In this document: positions 11,501-22,536 of the stretch, piece by piece
Layout: each line of letters starts with the position of its first letter
How positions within the stretch are numbered: position 1 is the stretch's first letter
Assembly (NCBI RefSeq): GCF_000708205.1
Contig: NW_014575553.1
Location: 211,892-275,891, forward strand
Direction of reading: 5' to 3'
Length of the DNA stretch: 64,000 nucleotides
Origin: Mixia osmundae IAM 14324
Lineage: Eukaryota > Basidiomycota > Mixiomycetes > Mixiales > Mixiaceae
Notes under the pieces: generated by a model
What the model saw: only the letters and a program-made list of their open reading frames with translations
What the model was told of the DNA's origin: nothing
Database searches by the model: none
Program-made: the position numbers and the translations under genes

Positions 11501-12477
11501 TCGATACAGACAAGCGATCTGGCAATAGAAAATGGCGTCAGATCGGCGCCGTGCTGACTTCCTCGCAGCTTCTTATATTTGTACGTGCTGTTCGAGTGCA
11601 CGGACGCAATATTTACTTCTTGTTGCCGCTTGCAGAAGGACACTGCCAGCCTTTATGACGTGCTTGATGATCTCGAAGGAAGGGGTGCAACTGGCCAGCG
11701 GCCTACCGCTGATGGCTTCATACATCAGCCGGATGAGATCTGGACTCTCAAGGATGCTGTGGCAGTCTACGACCCGGATTATATTCGACGCGAGCATGTC
11801 TTCCGGCTGCGACATGGCACGCGTCAAGACCTATTCCAGACTGACGACTATGCCGCGCTCAATGACTGGCTAGCTTGCCTCAACTATGCTGCTGCTTTCA
11901 GGACTTCCGACTTGTCTGTTTCCGACAACCCTGCTGCCGCCAGACAAGCTCTGTCAGACCCTGAGGCAGACGATTCCGAGGCGAGCCCTGTGTCTAGCAA
12001 GCTCTTCGTCTCACACTCAGACCGACGGGACCGACTACAGGTGCGAAGCAACCGAGCGATTGGTATCGTGCTCATGCAGCTTTGCAGAAATGCCTTGCGG
12101 AGCTCTCAACAGCAATTGCAGATGACCAGAAGCGAATTGCAGACAGCCTCGCAAGTGCCAGACGATTGGCCGTGCTCATGCCTCTCTCGCCGGCTCTAAG
12201 AGTGCGCATCACTAATTCTGCCCAGCCTATTGCGGCATCCCTGGCGCGCGACAGGATCGCGCTCTGCCAGCATGTCACCCACCAAGATATCTTGTCGCGA
12301 CACTCTACGACGCTCTCACAAACGAAGCAGCGTCGCATTGGCTCTCCTACCGAAGCAGACCTCCTCGAGGACCCACGCTCGCCTTATCGCGGCTCGCACG
12401 CGCACTCTGAGGAAGTGCTCACCAAGCGCAGCAGACCGCGGGGCAAGCGCGCCCAGACTTTTATTGGCTCTCGATAG
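8575..12477 (+). CDS. SYT1: Sec7-PH ARF guanine-nucleotide exchange factor (Syt1-like)
   Basis: Exons 8575-10562, 10614-10947, 11010-11217, 11264-11580, 11636 to about 11989, and about 12049-12477 give roughly 1,209 residues; yeast Syt1 is of similar size. The first 650 residues are Ser-rich and disordered. A Sec7 domain follows: SGFDFYQDAFDIALRK, the catalytic Glu in PTETQQIDRVMEAFA, and SLIMLHTDHWNPNNKRKMS. Next is YENTTYTPF, then a PH domain (VRAGFLTRK...SSQLLIF). A C-terminal helix (KRIADSLASARRLAVL) closes it. Such proteins load GTP onto ARF GTPases in Golgi/endosome traffic. The last intron is uncertain: 11990-12048 keeps frame, but other junctions also fit. The first in-frame ATG was taken as the start. 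Confidence 0.85.
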
Positions 12478-12536
12478 ACTTATGACCTGTTGTAGCATGT
12501 AGTGACAACAATAGCAAATGCTGTCCGACTAGCCTG

Positions 12537-15500
12537 CTAGCCGGTATAGCGCTCTCGCTCAAAGTCGACGAGCATCTGTCGTAGCAAGGTTCTCTCTGCT
12601 TCATCCTCCGTTCTGAGAAATCCCGCCATCAAAGCATCGCGTTCATGCTTGCCCATGACGGCCAAGACCTCGACGAATCCGGGCATAAGCTCGGCGCGTA
12701 GGCTGGGAGAAATGGCTGCTTGACTTGCGGTCGACGCTTTGAGGAAATGATAGAGAACAAAAGGCGAATGCTTGGACATTGGAGCACTGAGATCGTCATT
12801 CCTACCCTCGCCCTTGCGCAGCTTGTCGCCTCTTGCTCGCGTTCCACGTGAAGTGAGTGCTGTAAGAAAGCATGCAAGGCGACGCGCATTTCCATCGCTG
12901 AATATAGCGGCGTCGCCCGAGGCCCAGATCGGTACGTCCAGACCAATCATTGCGCTGCCAGGAGTCACTCCTGACAGTCGACCTATCTGGAATAGATGGG
13001 ATAGGACGAGCACGACGAGAGGAAAGTGCGTCTTGACAACATCCGCACGATTTCTGGTCATTGTCAGAAGCGATTCGAGAATGTCCCGCAGAATTCTCCG
13101 ACCGTGAGCCAGACCGTCATCGGCGATGCGGTACTCGAATATACGCAGCAGCGAGCTGAAGACGACGGAAATGTCTGTGGCGCGAAGGCGCTCAATCTGC
13201 TGATGCATCAGTACGCAGTATCATCGGACGTGTCAGGCTTACTGAGACGATCAGAGTCGCTTCGATACAGCGCGTAATTACCGATAAGTCGCCTGTCGTC
13301 TTGAGGCAATCGTCGCTCAAGAGGGCGCGACATTGCGACAGGAAGCGACTTGCATGAATATAGACGACTTTCGAAGCATCTGTTGCCTGCTTCAGCCACA
13401 TTCACGGCCAGGGCAGGCGTCTGACCTTCTGGCACCTCCTTCAATATCGCCACGTACAGCTGCGCAGCTGTAAGGCAGGCTGGCGTCACTGGCCGTGACT
13501 CGTTATCGATCAGTTCGGCGAGCAGATCCAGAGACCGCGAGATCGATATGGGCTGGGCGGCACGAATTGCCGCGGCCAGGACTGCCTCCAGGGCAGGAGC
13601 AACGTTGCTATGGCCGGCGGAAACGGCGATCAATGCTGCTGTCATGATGCAAAGGCCATCGCCTCCGTTCGCCTTTGCGCTCTTGGCGCCACTTGTAGCA
13701 GCAAGGTGCATACTCACAAAAAGGCGGAAAATTGCAGGCAGTCGCAGCTCATTGTGGTGTCCTGGACCTTTGCGTACCAAAGAAGTCAGCAGTCGTGTTG
13801 CGATCGTACCTGCACAGGAGCTGGAAAGCTCCTCCCGACGCAACAATTGCAGTGCAGAGCAGTAGCAATCGATCATAGGCGTCGGCATGTGCTCAGTAGC
13901 ATCTTCCGGAATGATTTCGGCGCGCGAGACGATGCTGGACGCTAGCTCGAGGCAGCCGCGCCGTGTTGCATCACTTTGCCTGCATGCTGTACTCAGACCA
14001 ATCCAACAGACTGCGAAGTGAGCCTACCCTTGGCTCTTTCGGGGCTCCTGCTCGTGCAAGGTTACGAGCAGGATACCAGCGTAGTCAAGGAATGCTGCAG
14101 AAAGCTGGGAAGCTGACAAACTTTTGCATGTTGAAGCTAGAATGCCGACTGCGACGACGAGATCGTTGTTCTCCGCATCGGTCGCATGCCGAATGCATGC
14201 TGTAGCGATTGCTCGGACGGTACTCGCCAGATTCGGAATGACCCTGCCTTGGTCATGTAACCTAGAAGGTCGTTTCGCCAAGCTTGTGAGGAACGTTTGA
14301 GATGCGAGCAAATTATCGACAGCGCCATCAAGCGTGATGGCATGTCGTACGAAGCCATAAAGGATCTCATTGTCCGATCCGGCATACGTCGCGGTGAGAC
14401 GGAATGTCACTTGCAGCAGTGTTCGGCGAGCTGCCAGCGTCAAATAGCCAATGGATAGGGCTTGCAGGGACTGCAATAGACGAAACAGCTGCTGCTCGGG
14501 TGCGGCGAGAGCCAGCTGCTCGAGCTGCTTGCATAGCGCATCGCGCAGCCTCGGTCGCTCTTGCAGTTCGGCGTCTAGCAGCTCGATCCGGCGATCAGCC
14601 GCCTGTGTGAGAGCATTGGCAAGAGCGAGAGCATAGAGTCCGGTCAGCTGCGCCTCAGGCTCGATGAGGTCAACGTTCATGCGCGCGAGCTGCCACAGAG
14701 AAGATGCCCGCGGCGATCGCGCGAGCTTCTCTAAAACAGCTGACAGGATGCCGGCTACTTGCTTGATACTTGTGCGAATCTCCAGTGCTAGGCTGAGTAG
14801 GTGATGATCTACTGATGGAGACGATGCGGACAGCTCCGTCACGGCGGCTATCTGTACGGTCTCGTCGATAGTGAGATCGGTCGAGACATCAATGCTGTGC
14901 AGTCCTGCAGCCCTTCCGCTTGCCAGACGTCTAGAGATTGCAAGTCCCAGTCTGGCTGTGCTTTCGAGCCTGGCAAGCTCGTTCGGCGACGGGTTCGGCT
15001 GCGCCAGCGAGGGCGCAAGGATCTCTCTTGCATGCGAAGCAAGCAATTGCACAAAGGGCATCTCCTGACTCTTCTGTAACTTCGCATGGACGATAAAGAC
15101 GCTTGTGAGTCTGCACAAAGCGTGGTGCTGTACAAGAGATATGGCTGATTGGGCAGAATCAGATCTTCGCTTCTTCCTCGGCGGCTGTGAAACTCGTGCG
15201 GGCGTTGCAGCGGCAGCGTGTTTCGCCAAGAGGCCTTGCAGTACGACAACTGTTCCTTCGTTGGGTCCTCGAGCGGCGATGGCGTCTCTTATGAAGACAT
15301 CCATCTCGACAGAGGCATAGATACCATTCGCCATGTCCTCTCTATACGCCGTCTGCAAGAGTTCTTCAGTCAGACTTAGACAATCGCCTAGCTGCTTTGT
15401 CTTCACGTAGTAGTTCATCGCGTCCTTGAGTGTAAGCCAGACGATTTCTGATAGATCAGATGCACCGGCCAGCGTGGTCAGGAAAGGGCCAATCATGTCG

Positions 15501-16747
15501 GCCGTGATTGCAAAATCAAGTCGCATAATCTGTCTGAAGAGCTGTACGGCTTCTATCGATACTGTGTGATCTGATTCTGCGCAGTCGAGACATTTTCGAG
15601 CTATGCGCTGTAGGCAATCAAACCAGGATCGTTCTTCTTCGCCGTATGCGACGATATAGAGCGCATGTTGTTGCAAGACTCCGACGCAAACCAGGTAGGA
15701 TTCCGCTACTGCATCCATGCGATGCTGGCCAAGTGCACTAGTGACGAGTTCCATGAACGCAAAAGCGTGAGATCGAATCTTGAACAGCGTGGCGACTTCG
15801 AGGGCAGACTGGGACTGAGCAGGTCCCAGAAGCGTTGCGCGTTGCTGGCCGAACAAGGCTGTCGCGTTGTTCTTGAGTGATTCCGTATAGAGTCTCATCA
15901 TGATCGGCAAGATACGCAGGCCGTCCAATTCCAAAGCAGCCAGTGCGGTGACGATATCGTGTGCATTGGCAGGCGATGTGGTGGTCGCATTCGCTGGGGC
16001 TCTTTGCATTTGCACAGTATTGAACAACGCAGCGGATGCGGATTCGGAGAGCACGACTTGGGTATCGGTGTCGCTCGTCCCATATGCAGCAATGAATGCA
16101 GCAAGATTGGCCTTTGCGATGAAAAGGCTGAACGCTTTCTTGTGGGCCGCCTTTGCTTCGATGGCTGCGCTCCACTCGCGAACGATCATGAGCGCTAGAG
16201 CATGCATGTTCTCCCCTTGAGTCGGCCGTGCAAGGTAAGCAATGGCAGCAGCGTAGGCTGTCGAGGGAACTTCGAACGTCGTCTTGGTCGTTGCAGAGGG
16301 CAGCAAGTCTTGCGCGACGAGGAGAGCGTCGGTGGCTATAGCGTCAGCACATGTAGCGGAGGCAAGCAAGCTGTCGAGGATAGGTACGAATGGGATCTGC
16401 AAGAGGAGCGACTGACGAGCATCCGCGTCGACAGAGGGTAGCAGAGTGACGAGCAAACGCCAATGGCGAGGCGAGAGCAGCGATCTGAGTGCCCCCGTTG
16501 AGCTCACACGGTACGCATAGCTTGATAAGACATACTCTTCAGGCTTGGAGCTCTGTCGCTGCTTCAGCAGGCCTTCGAGGAGCCATTTCGTCAGAAAGAC
16601 TGCCTTGCGCGGCAGGACGAGTCTATCGCTCTGCCAGGCATGCCAAGCAATGTCAATCTTGCGGTATGCTTGAGCATCACTTGGCGGATCTGTGGGTGCT
16701 CTGAGCAGCCTGAAGAGCGAGCTAGGCGTCAGTTCAAGCTCCTCCAT
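12537..16747 (-). CDS. URB2: Ribosome biogenesis protein Urb2/Npa2
   Basis: Exons 16747-14028, 13979-13436, 13386-13243 and 13199-12537 total 1,356 residues, with introns of 48, 49 and 43 bases. The helical-repeat body is poorly conserved. The C-terminus carries the Urb2/Npa2 domain pattern: SKHSPFVLYHFLKAST, LMPGFVEVLAVMGKHERDALM and a terminal LRQMLVDFERERYTG. Urb2 works in the nucleolus on early 60S precursors. Exon 3 is read in a different frame from its neighbours, and only this splice gives ATDASKVVYIHASRFL...QQIERLRATDIS. An ATG at 16816 in the same frame is an alternative start; it would overlap the start of the opposite gene. Confidence 0.8.
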
Positions 16748-16814
16748 GCCACCACCGATCCTCCTTTCCAAATTTCTCGCGCCAAGTCGGTCGGATCCGC
16801 TGGCAGCTGGGCTC

Positions 16815-17625
16815 ATGCCACGGCGCAAGCCAGCTCGCTATGTGCCCGTGCCTGCATCACTCAAGAAGGCCATCACGAGATCGTCAGGCCTGATCACAGA
16901 GGACCTCATCCTTCTTCGCCGCATCATCTACAAGAGCACGAACCAGTACCGCCATTTTGCCTGGTGGAGACGGATAGAACAAGTTTGCAAGCTAGCCTCG
17001 AGGATGGAGAGGGAACTGAGGTTCTGCATCGTCGACTTTGATGCGCCCCCGTCAGTGCTGCCTCGCGTTCACACCCGCCGCAGCCGCTGACTTGCACGGC
17101 AGGCCAATCTCGGAAATATCCGTCAAGCTCGGAGGTGCATGCCTGGACGCCTGTAGACAGCACGCAAAGACAGCCCTGAGGCTGGCAGACAAGGTGAGTC
17201 ATATGCACAGCAGGTATCAGGACACGCTGACCGGCATGCAGCTTCATCAAGTCAATGAGCTGGCTTATGCGTGAGTTGCTTGCGAGCGTCATCAGCGCCC
17301 CCAGCTGAATGCGCTTCCTCTTCTCAGAGATCTCCAGCAAGTCATCAACACACGCTATTTTGTTCAGCTCGCAGCCGTCTTGCTCGCCATCCTCGCCCGC
17401 TTCGAGATAGTCACAAAGACGCTCGCGCTCGATCTCGCGCGACTCGGGGACACGCTTGCCTCGCCTGCCGCAGCCATCCTACCCAGTCTTCAGCCTAGGC
17501 CTGTCCCCAAGCCGCAAACGCAAGCGGCAACCAGCCAACCTGCTGTAGTCAGACGACGTGCAGTCAAGCCAAAGCCAACACCAGAAGCGAGCAAGAATGA
17601 GATCGATGACATCTTTGGCAGCTGA
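16815..17625 (+). CDS. RMP1/NEPRO-like protein, candidate RNase MRP subunit
   Basis: Exons 16815-17050, 17103-17193, 17242-17270 and 17328-17625 give 217 residues, close to yeast Rmp1 (201). The third exon is only 29 bases. The segment LLRRIIYKSTNQYRHFAWWRR matches the Rmp1/NEPRO signature (hydrophobic-Tyr-x3-NQ-x-R-x3-WW). Rmp1 is specific to RNase MRP, which cuts pre-rRNA (family knowledge). The tail is basic and Pro-rich (PKPQTQAATSQPAVVRRR) and ends DDIFGS. It is head to head with URB2, whose product also acts on pre-rRNA. The identification rests mainly on one motif plus size. Confidence 0.58.
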
Positions 17626-17682
17626 AATTACAATGCGATACAGAGAACATACACAATGTGCAAAGCCACATAAGTCGTTCCG

Positions 17683-19757
17683 TTACTTGCCGTGATCGGA
17701 AGGTATCCTTGCCGATAGCGGCGGTGCCTCTGTCGTCAGAGCTGCATGGAACGAGAAACTCGGTCGCCCCTGGCTAAGTGAAGGCCGCCTTGAAGTCGAT
17801 GTCGGAGACGTTGGCGAGGTCGGCTGCGGAAAGGGGAAGCGGGTCTGTCGAGATGGATTGCCCCCGACTGAGGAAGCAGAAGGCGATATGACTGACTGGT
17901 TGGGCGAAAATGATGGCGGCGGAGCGCCTGCAGTCATATTCGCTGACGCGGCTCCCGACTCCTTGAGAAGGTACTCTATCCACAGTGCAGAGAAGGACTG
18001 TACGCCATCGATCAGTCAGGTCTAGCGCAAATGCAGAGCAGAGTCTCACTTCGCCCTCCGCTAAGCTGTCATCGACCGTCTGCGCTTTCGTTCTCGCGTG
18101 ACCCTTCGGCCTGCTTTGGGCCCTGCGAGGATCGCCCGTGCCCGCTCTTTGCAGGCCCGCCTTCTCTCTGTCCTCATCCGACCACGATAAGATGGAAGCG
18201 AGAAGTTGTAGCATCTCGAATCGCTTCGAGTCTGCCCTGGGCGTGTTGAAGAAAGTGAGCAAGACGTTGGTGACGAGCCGTCTGTCGACATTGCTATCGT
18301 TGGAGTCCTTCTTGAGCCGCCGTAAGGCTTCGCGAAGGTGCTCATTCAGTATGACCGCTTCGTGACGCAGCTTGCCTATCTGGGTATTCTTGTCTTTGAC
18401 TTCCTGTAGCAGCATAGCGACCTTTTCGCTGTCTGCTTGTGCTTCGCCGAGCCGCGTCTTTTGGTCCCGGGTCAGCTCGGAGTCTCCTGTCTGCGATCGT
18501 GCGCACCTCTGCTTGTAGCGCGCGGTGCTTGAAATGGGCGAGAGAGTCGATCGTCGTATCGAGCTGAGTCTGCAGATCGCCCAGCGACTTTTGCAGTTCT
18601 CGGTCTTTGCCCTCCTGAAACTCTTCGAGAACGGTCTGCAGGTTGGATGCGCTCTCGGCATATCTATCTCTATCGGCCTGCATGGCATCCTTGTCCCTCT
18701 TGAGAGTGCTGATCTCTCTATCGATGACCTGCAGAGTCGCCTGAGCAGTCTCCCTCTCTATCCTCTCCCGCATCGCTTCGGCTTCCCAAGCTTCCTTGGC
18801 CAGCCTCATCTTCTCCACATCATCTTGTAGATCCTTGAAAGCCGCCTCGCGGATTGACAGCTCTTCTGCGCCGAGCCGTTGGGAGTCTGCCGCGCGAGAC
18901 TGGATGTGTTCTAGTTCGGCATGCGCTTTCGCATTATCTTCGTTCGAGGCGATCAATTCAGTCTTGAGCGTCTCGACAGCTTCGTGCAAGTCTTCGTTGC
19001 TCGCCTGTAACGTAGCGACCTGCTGCGCTCGTTTCTCAAGTTCCTCTGCATCTTCACGAAAGCGAGCGGTGACTGTGGATCGCATCTGGGTCAGCTTGTC
19101 GAGCAGCGACCGGTACTGAGCTTCGACGGTGGCCTTATCCTGCCTGGTCTGCTCTAGCTCTTGCTCGAGCGCAACCAGTCGGTCCTCTGCTTCGCCTGGC
19201 CATCCCTCTGTCGCGCCAGGCGCGTCTCCATGAGAGAGACTCGTCAGGATGGCTTTGCTGGTATGTACAGGTGACGTGACTTCTGAGCTGCGCGAGGTCT
19301 CTGCAGAGGAGCGTGGCTGGTCTAGCGAAAGCTTGCGCAAGTCGGCTACAGGTAGCGTTGCCGCAGGAGTGTGGCCGTTGGACAGATGCTCATGAGCGTG
19401 GTGCCCTTGCTCGGGCAGCACGCCGTTGCTCGTGCTCGTGACCGTCACCGGCGCTCTGGCTTCTTCAGTCAAGCCAGCGCTGTCGTTTGTGTCCGGCTCG
19501 GCGGAAGGAGCAAACTCGAAAGCAGGCTCAGCTTGGCCTGGCCCAGTTGATCGAAAGAGATCGCTCGCATCGCCAAAGCTAGCCTGTGCCTGATGACTGG
19601 GATGACCGTATCCGTTAGTCTGAGTCATCTGGAAGGCTGTATGCGCTGGCAGACTGATATGAGGCTCTTCCAGGCACTGGCCTTGCTCGTCATCGTCTGC
19701 CTGTCTGTGCTCGTCCATGGCAGGCAGAAGTGTCACCTCTGTCGGGGGAGAGTCCAT
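17683..19757 (-). CDS. RUD3: Golgin with GRAB domain (Rud3/GMAP-210 type)
   Basis: Exons 19757-18507, 18457-18050 and 17997-17683 give 657 residues; introns of 49 and 52 bases. A disordered acidic N-terminus is followed by about 300 residues of coiled coil (EAQYRSLLDKLTQMRSTV, EELEKRAQQVATLQASNEDL). Near the end is the GRIP-related ARF-binding signature: VDRRLVTNVLLTFFNTPRADS KRFEMLQLLASILSWSDEDR EKAGLQR. This domain binds ARF-GTP and tethers vesicles at the cis-Golgi. Splicing also gives SFSALWIEYLLKESG, typical of the region after GRAB. A TTG-initiated extension upstream was not used. Confidence 0.88.
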
Positions 19758-19830
19758 GCTTGCTCGTCTCTTCAACGTTCCATATCACGCTAGCCCTACC
19801 ATGAGCGAGTCTGCTGCCCTCAATCACTCG

Positions 19831-19853
19831 CCTGCCTGCCTGCCTGCCTGCCT
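19831..19853 (+). repeat. CCTG tetranucleotide microsatellite
   Basis: Five to six tandem CCTG units in the 167-base divergent gap between RUD3 and VMA22. Likely to be length-variable. Confidence 0.95.
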
Positions 19854-19924
19854 ACCTTAGCTTTGCCCTCTCCTCCTCGCGCCAACCACACGCGAACTGT
19901 TGGCGTCAATCGTCCTGCTCCGAG

Positions 19925-20737
19925 ATGGCGGCACGCATGGCCAGACGACCCACGCTACTGTCCCGGCTGTCGTCGAGCTCCATCCTCAGCTTCAGCGCTC
20001 GCACGGGTCCCACTCCGATCGAGAAGGAATTGAGAGATCTGCTCGTACAGCTTGACAACTTGCTTGCTCAATTGCTCAGCGCTTTGTCCGACTATGAGCA
20101 AGCCAGACTACGGCTGGCCAAGCAGTTCCGTACAGTGAGCCAGCTCATCGTCGCCACATAGGCGCATGAGCTCATTAGACACGAGTTGGCAGGGTTTCTT
20201 TGACCTAGCGCGTGCAAAGCGATCGCTAGGCACCAGCAGGGTCAGTCCTGCCTCATACAACATGGCATCTTCTGCACCGCTCCGTACTGTGTGAGTCGAC
20301 AACAACCGGCCTGTGACCCAAGCTGAGCTTTGGAGAATAGCCTCGTTGAGCAGCACGACCGCGTATCCATTTGCGTTTCGACAAGTGCGAAAGCTCTGAT
20401 GGGCGCCGTCTCTGCCCCGTCCAGTCCTGAGCAGGTCGAGAAAACTCGGCGGACTCGAACCCGATCAGCCTCTGCTGCTTCAGCAAGCTCGAGCACCTCA
20501 AGTCTGACAGAGGACGAAGAGCCACGTGTCATCGAGGATCCCATCATGCAATTCTCTGCTCTGCCGCCCATGTCGCTCCGAGAGGCTCAAGCTGGCTTCG
20601 TCAGGGGCACCGAAGCAGTCTCCGATGTCCTCAATGCGCAGATCGCCATCACTCGTCTTGAGCACCAGATTGACCAGCTGCGGCGGACCATCGACGCCCT
20701 TAAGCGAGATCGACCTGAGCTCGGACCTGCGTCATAG
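19925..20737 (+). CDS. VMA22: V-ATPase assembly factor Vma22 (CCDC115 homolog)
   Basis: Exons 19925-20134, 20193-20290 and 20341-20737 give 234 residues. Splicing joins LDNLLAQLLSALSDYEQARL to GFFDLARAKRSLG and SPASYNM, the N-terminal Vma22 pattern (a helix with YxxAR, then GFxxLAxAK). The C-terminal half has PPMSLREAQAGF, the equivalent of PPSLRxAQ in CCDC115/Vma22, then a helix. Vma22 acts in the ER with Vma12 and Vma21 to assemble the V0 sector. The middle is a low-complexity Ser/Thr/Glu linker. Intron 2 (20291-20340) fits phase and branch site but is the less certain one. Confidence 0.78.
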
Positions 20738-20926
20738 CGTATCGCACAGACAGGCCTCCGCCCTTGGCACACCCTGATGCGAGCAATTGCGCATACAGTC
20801 CTCGCTCTCCGCAGTCGGCTTGATCCGATGCGGACGAGGTGCAGGTACAAGTGAGCAATGAGGAGCGAGACAGAACATCACTCAGCTACTTTCATCACTT
20901 TCACTAAAGCAATTCAAACCTTCAAG

Positions 20927-21658
20927 ATGATCGGTACTTCATTCGTCATGCTCGCTATCGCTGCCTCGGCTTCTGCTGCACCTCAATTCTACGGATCTTT
21001 CCTGCCTACCGAGACTTACGGATCGGGCTCCACTGGTATCGGCGGTTACGGAGCAGGCTATGGTGGGTTTTCATTGCCTTCCGAGTATTCCTGGCTCATC
21101 GTCGAGGCAGGCTCGAGCTACGGCCTCGCAGACGGCTATGCATCTGGCACGGGCGCGCTCTACAACAACGCCTACAACAACCTTGGCTATGGCCAAGCCA
21201 TCAACAACAACGCCTACGGCAACCTCAACCAGGGATCAAACGCCTACGGCACAGGCAGCGCCTACGGCAATGGCTTCGGCTCCGTCTCCGGTGGCCAGTC
21301 AAGCAACTCGGATGTCGGCGGCTTCGCTAAGAACAACGACAAGTCATCCACCACCGTCTCCACCTCTTCCTCGTCCGATGCCTCCGGTGATCTCCATCAA
21401 TCCCAGGGCAGCAAGGCTTCAGGCAGCGCCAAGTACGGTGGCTCGTCTGGCGAATCTGGCTCTTCTGGCCAAGGCAGCTCCGTCTCCGGCAAGGCTGGCC
21501 AGTCTTCGACCGACAGCGGCAAGCTCAACTCGAGCAACGGCGCAGACTCTGGTGCGTCTGCATCCGGCTNAGCGGGTGGTGAGGCCGGCCAGACTGTCTC
21601 GTCCGGTCTCGGTAGCTCTGCCGGCACCGGCGCAACTGGCTCGGCCGGTCTCGTCTAG
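20927..21658 (+). CDS. Secreted Gly/Ser/Asn-rich repetitive protein, paralog B
   Basis: A 227-residue protein if the 48-base intron 21063-21110 is removed; the paralog at 1.5-2.2 kb splices at the same codon and has the same length. The intron here has no stop and is a multiple of three, so it could be read through (243 residues). Signal peptide MIGTSFVMLAIAASASAA, then PQFYGSFLP, YG-rich and NNAYNN blocks and a Ser/Gly tail. An ATG 69 bases upstream is in frame but would spoil the signal peptide. Codon 21569-21571 is TNA: serine or leucine if N is C or T, a stop if A or G. The inverted duplication begins inside this gene at about 21438. Confidence 0.75.
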   Translation: MIGTSFVMLAIAASASAAPQFYGSFLPTETYGSGSTGIGGYGAGYGGFSLPSEYSWLIVEAGSSYGLADGYASGTGALYNNAYNNLGYGQAINNNAYGNLNQGSNAYGTGSAYGNGFGSVSGGQSSNSDVGGFAKNNDKSSTTVSTSSSSDASGDLHQSQGSKASGSAKYGGSSGESGSSGQGSSVSGKAGQSSTDSGKLNSSNGADSGASASGXAGGEAGQTVSSGLGSSAGTGATGSAGLV

Positions 21659-21844
21659 ATAGCGAGGTCTGTCTGCCTTGTGCTCGATGGACATTTTCAC
21701 ACCAATGCATGGACATTTTCTACCTTTGCTTTTTATTCTTGACATGAAGGCCTGACGTGCTATCATCAGCCGTTTCGCCACTCACGCGCACGCGTTCGTC
21801 GGACTGCTTCTCTCGACTTGTCCGCTCCCACAGCCAGGACGAAG

Positions 21845-22477
21845 ATGCTGGTCGTGTATGAGAGCAGCATCACGTCGAAGCATAGCATCAGATCCAATCA
21901 AGAGTCGGTAAGACGCATCCTCGCCCATCTTAATCCAGTCTATCTCGACATTGCCAATGATGAAAGTGCAAAGGCGACATACAAACGCTTGAGCGCAGGC
22001 AGGACGGAGTTGCCGCTTGTCGCCGTCAACGGACGCTATGTCGGCGTGCGTATGCTACGGTACAGTGTCGTCGTGGTATGCTGATGGGCGAAGCAGTCTG
22101 TCGAGCAAATACAAGAGGCGAATGAGCACGGCGAACTTGATCAGCTCCTCAGGCTCGACGAGCAAGAAGGAGATGAGCTGAACAATCTGACAGAGGCCGA
22201 AGCGGTCGAGCTAGCCTCGGAGATCAATGCTATCGACAATGCTAAGCAGGCTAGCGCTCAGCTATCGAGCATACCCCCCGCTACGGCAGAGCCTGTCATC
22301 GTCACAGATCAGGAAGGCGGTCATCATGTCAATCCGACAGGTCAGACGTATCAATATGTAGACTCGCACGGCCATGATCAAGTTGACGCCACGCACAAGC
22401 CACTGATAGACTCGACTCAGCCTTTTGTTGGCTCACGCAATGAGACCGAAGAAGATTTCACAATATCGAATCCATAA
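21845..22477 (+). CDS. SH3BGR/glutaredoxin-like thioredoxin-fold protein (left copy)
   Basis: Exons 21845-22045 and 22097-22477 give 193 residues; the 51-base intron starts GTGCGT and ends AAGCAG. Residues 1-85 have a glutaredoxin-like fold pattern: LVVYESSITSKHSIRSNQES at the N-terminus, LDIANDESAKATYKRL, then LPLVAVNGRYVGSVEQIQEA NEHGELDQLL. There is no CxxC active site, so a redox role is unlikely; this fits the SH3BGR-like branch. The tail is acidic and His-rich. No N lies in this gene, so the two copies read as identical. Confidence 0.6.
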
Positions 22478-22536
22478 GATTATGCTGTATGTACCATCCT
22501 TGCACGCTGCAACAGCACCGTGTCGTCTCGCAGCGA

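Noticed and set aside
16748-16828. Longer URB2 start at 16816 or the open frame to 16828
   Set aside because: 16828 is TTG, and 16816 would overlap the opposite gene's start codon. The ATG at 16747 leaves a small clean promoter.
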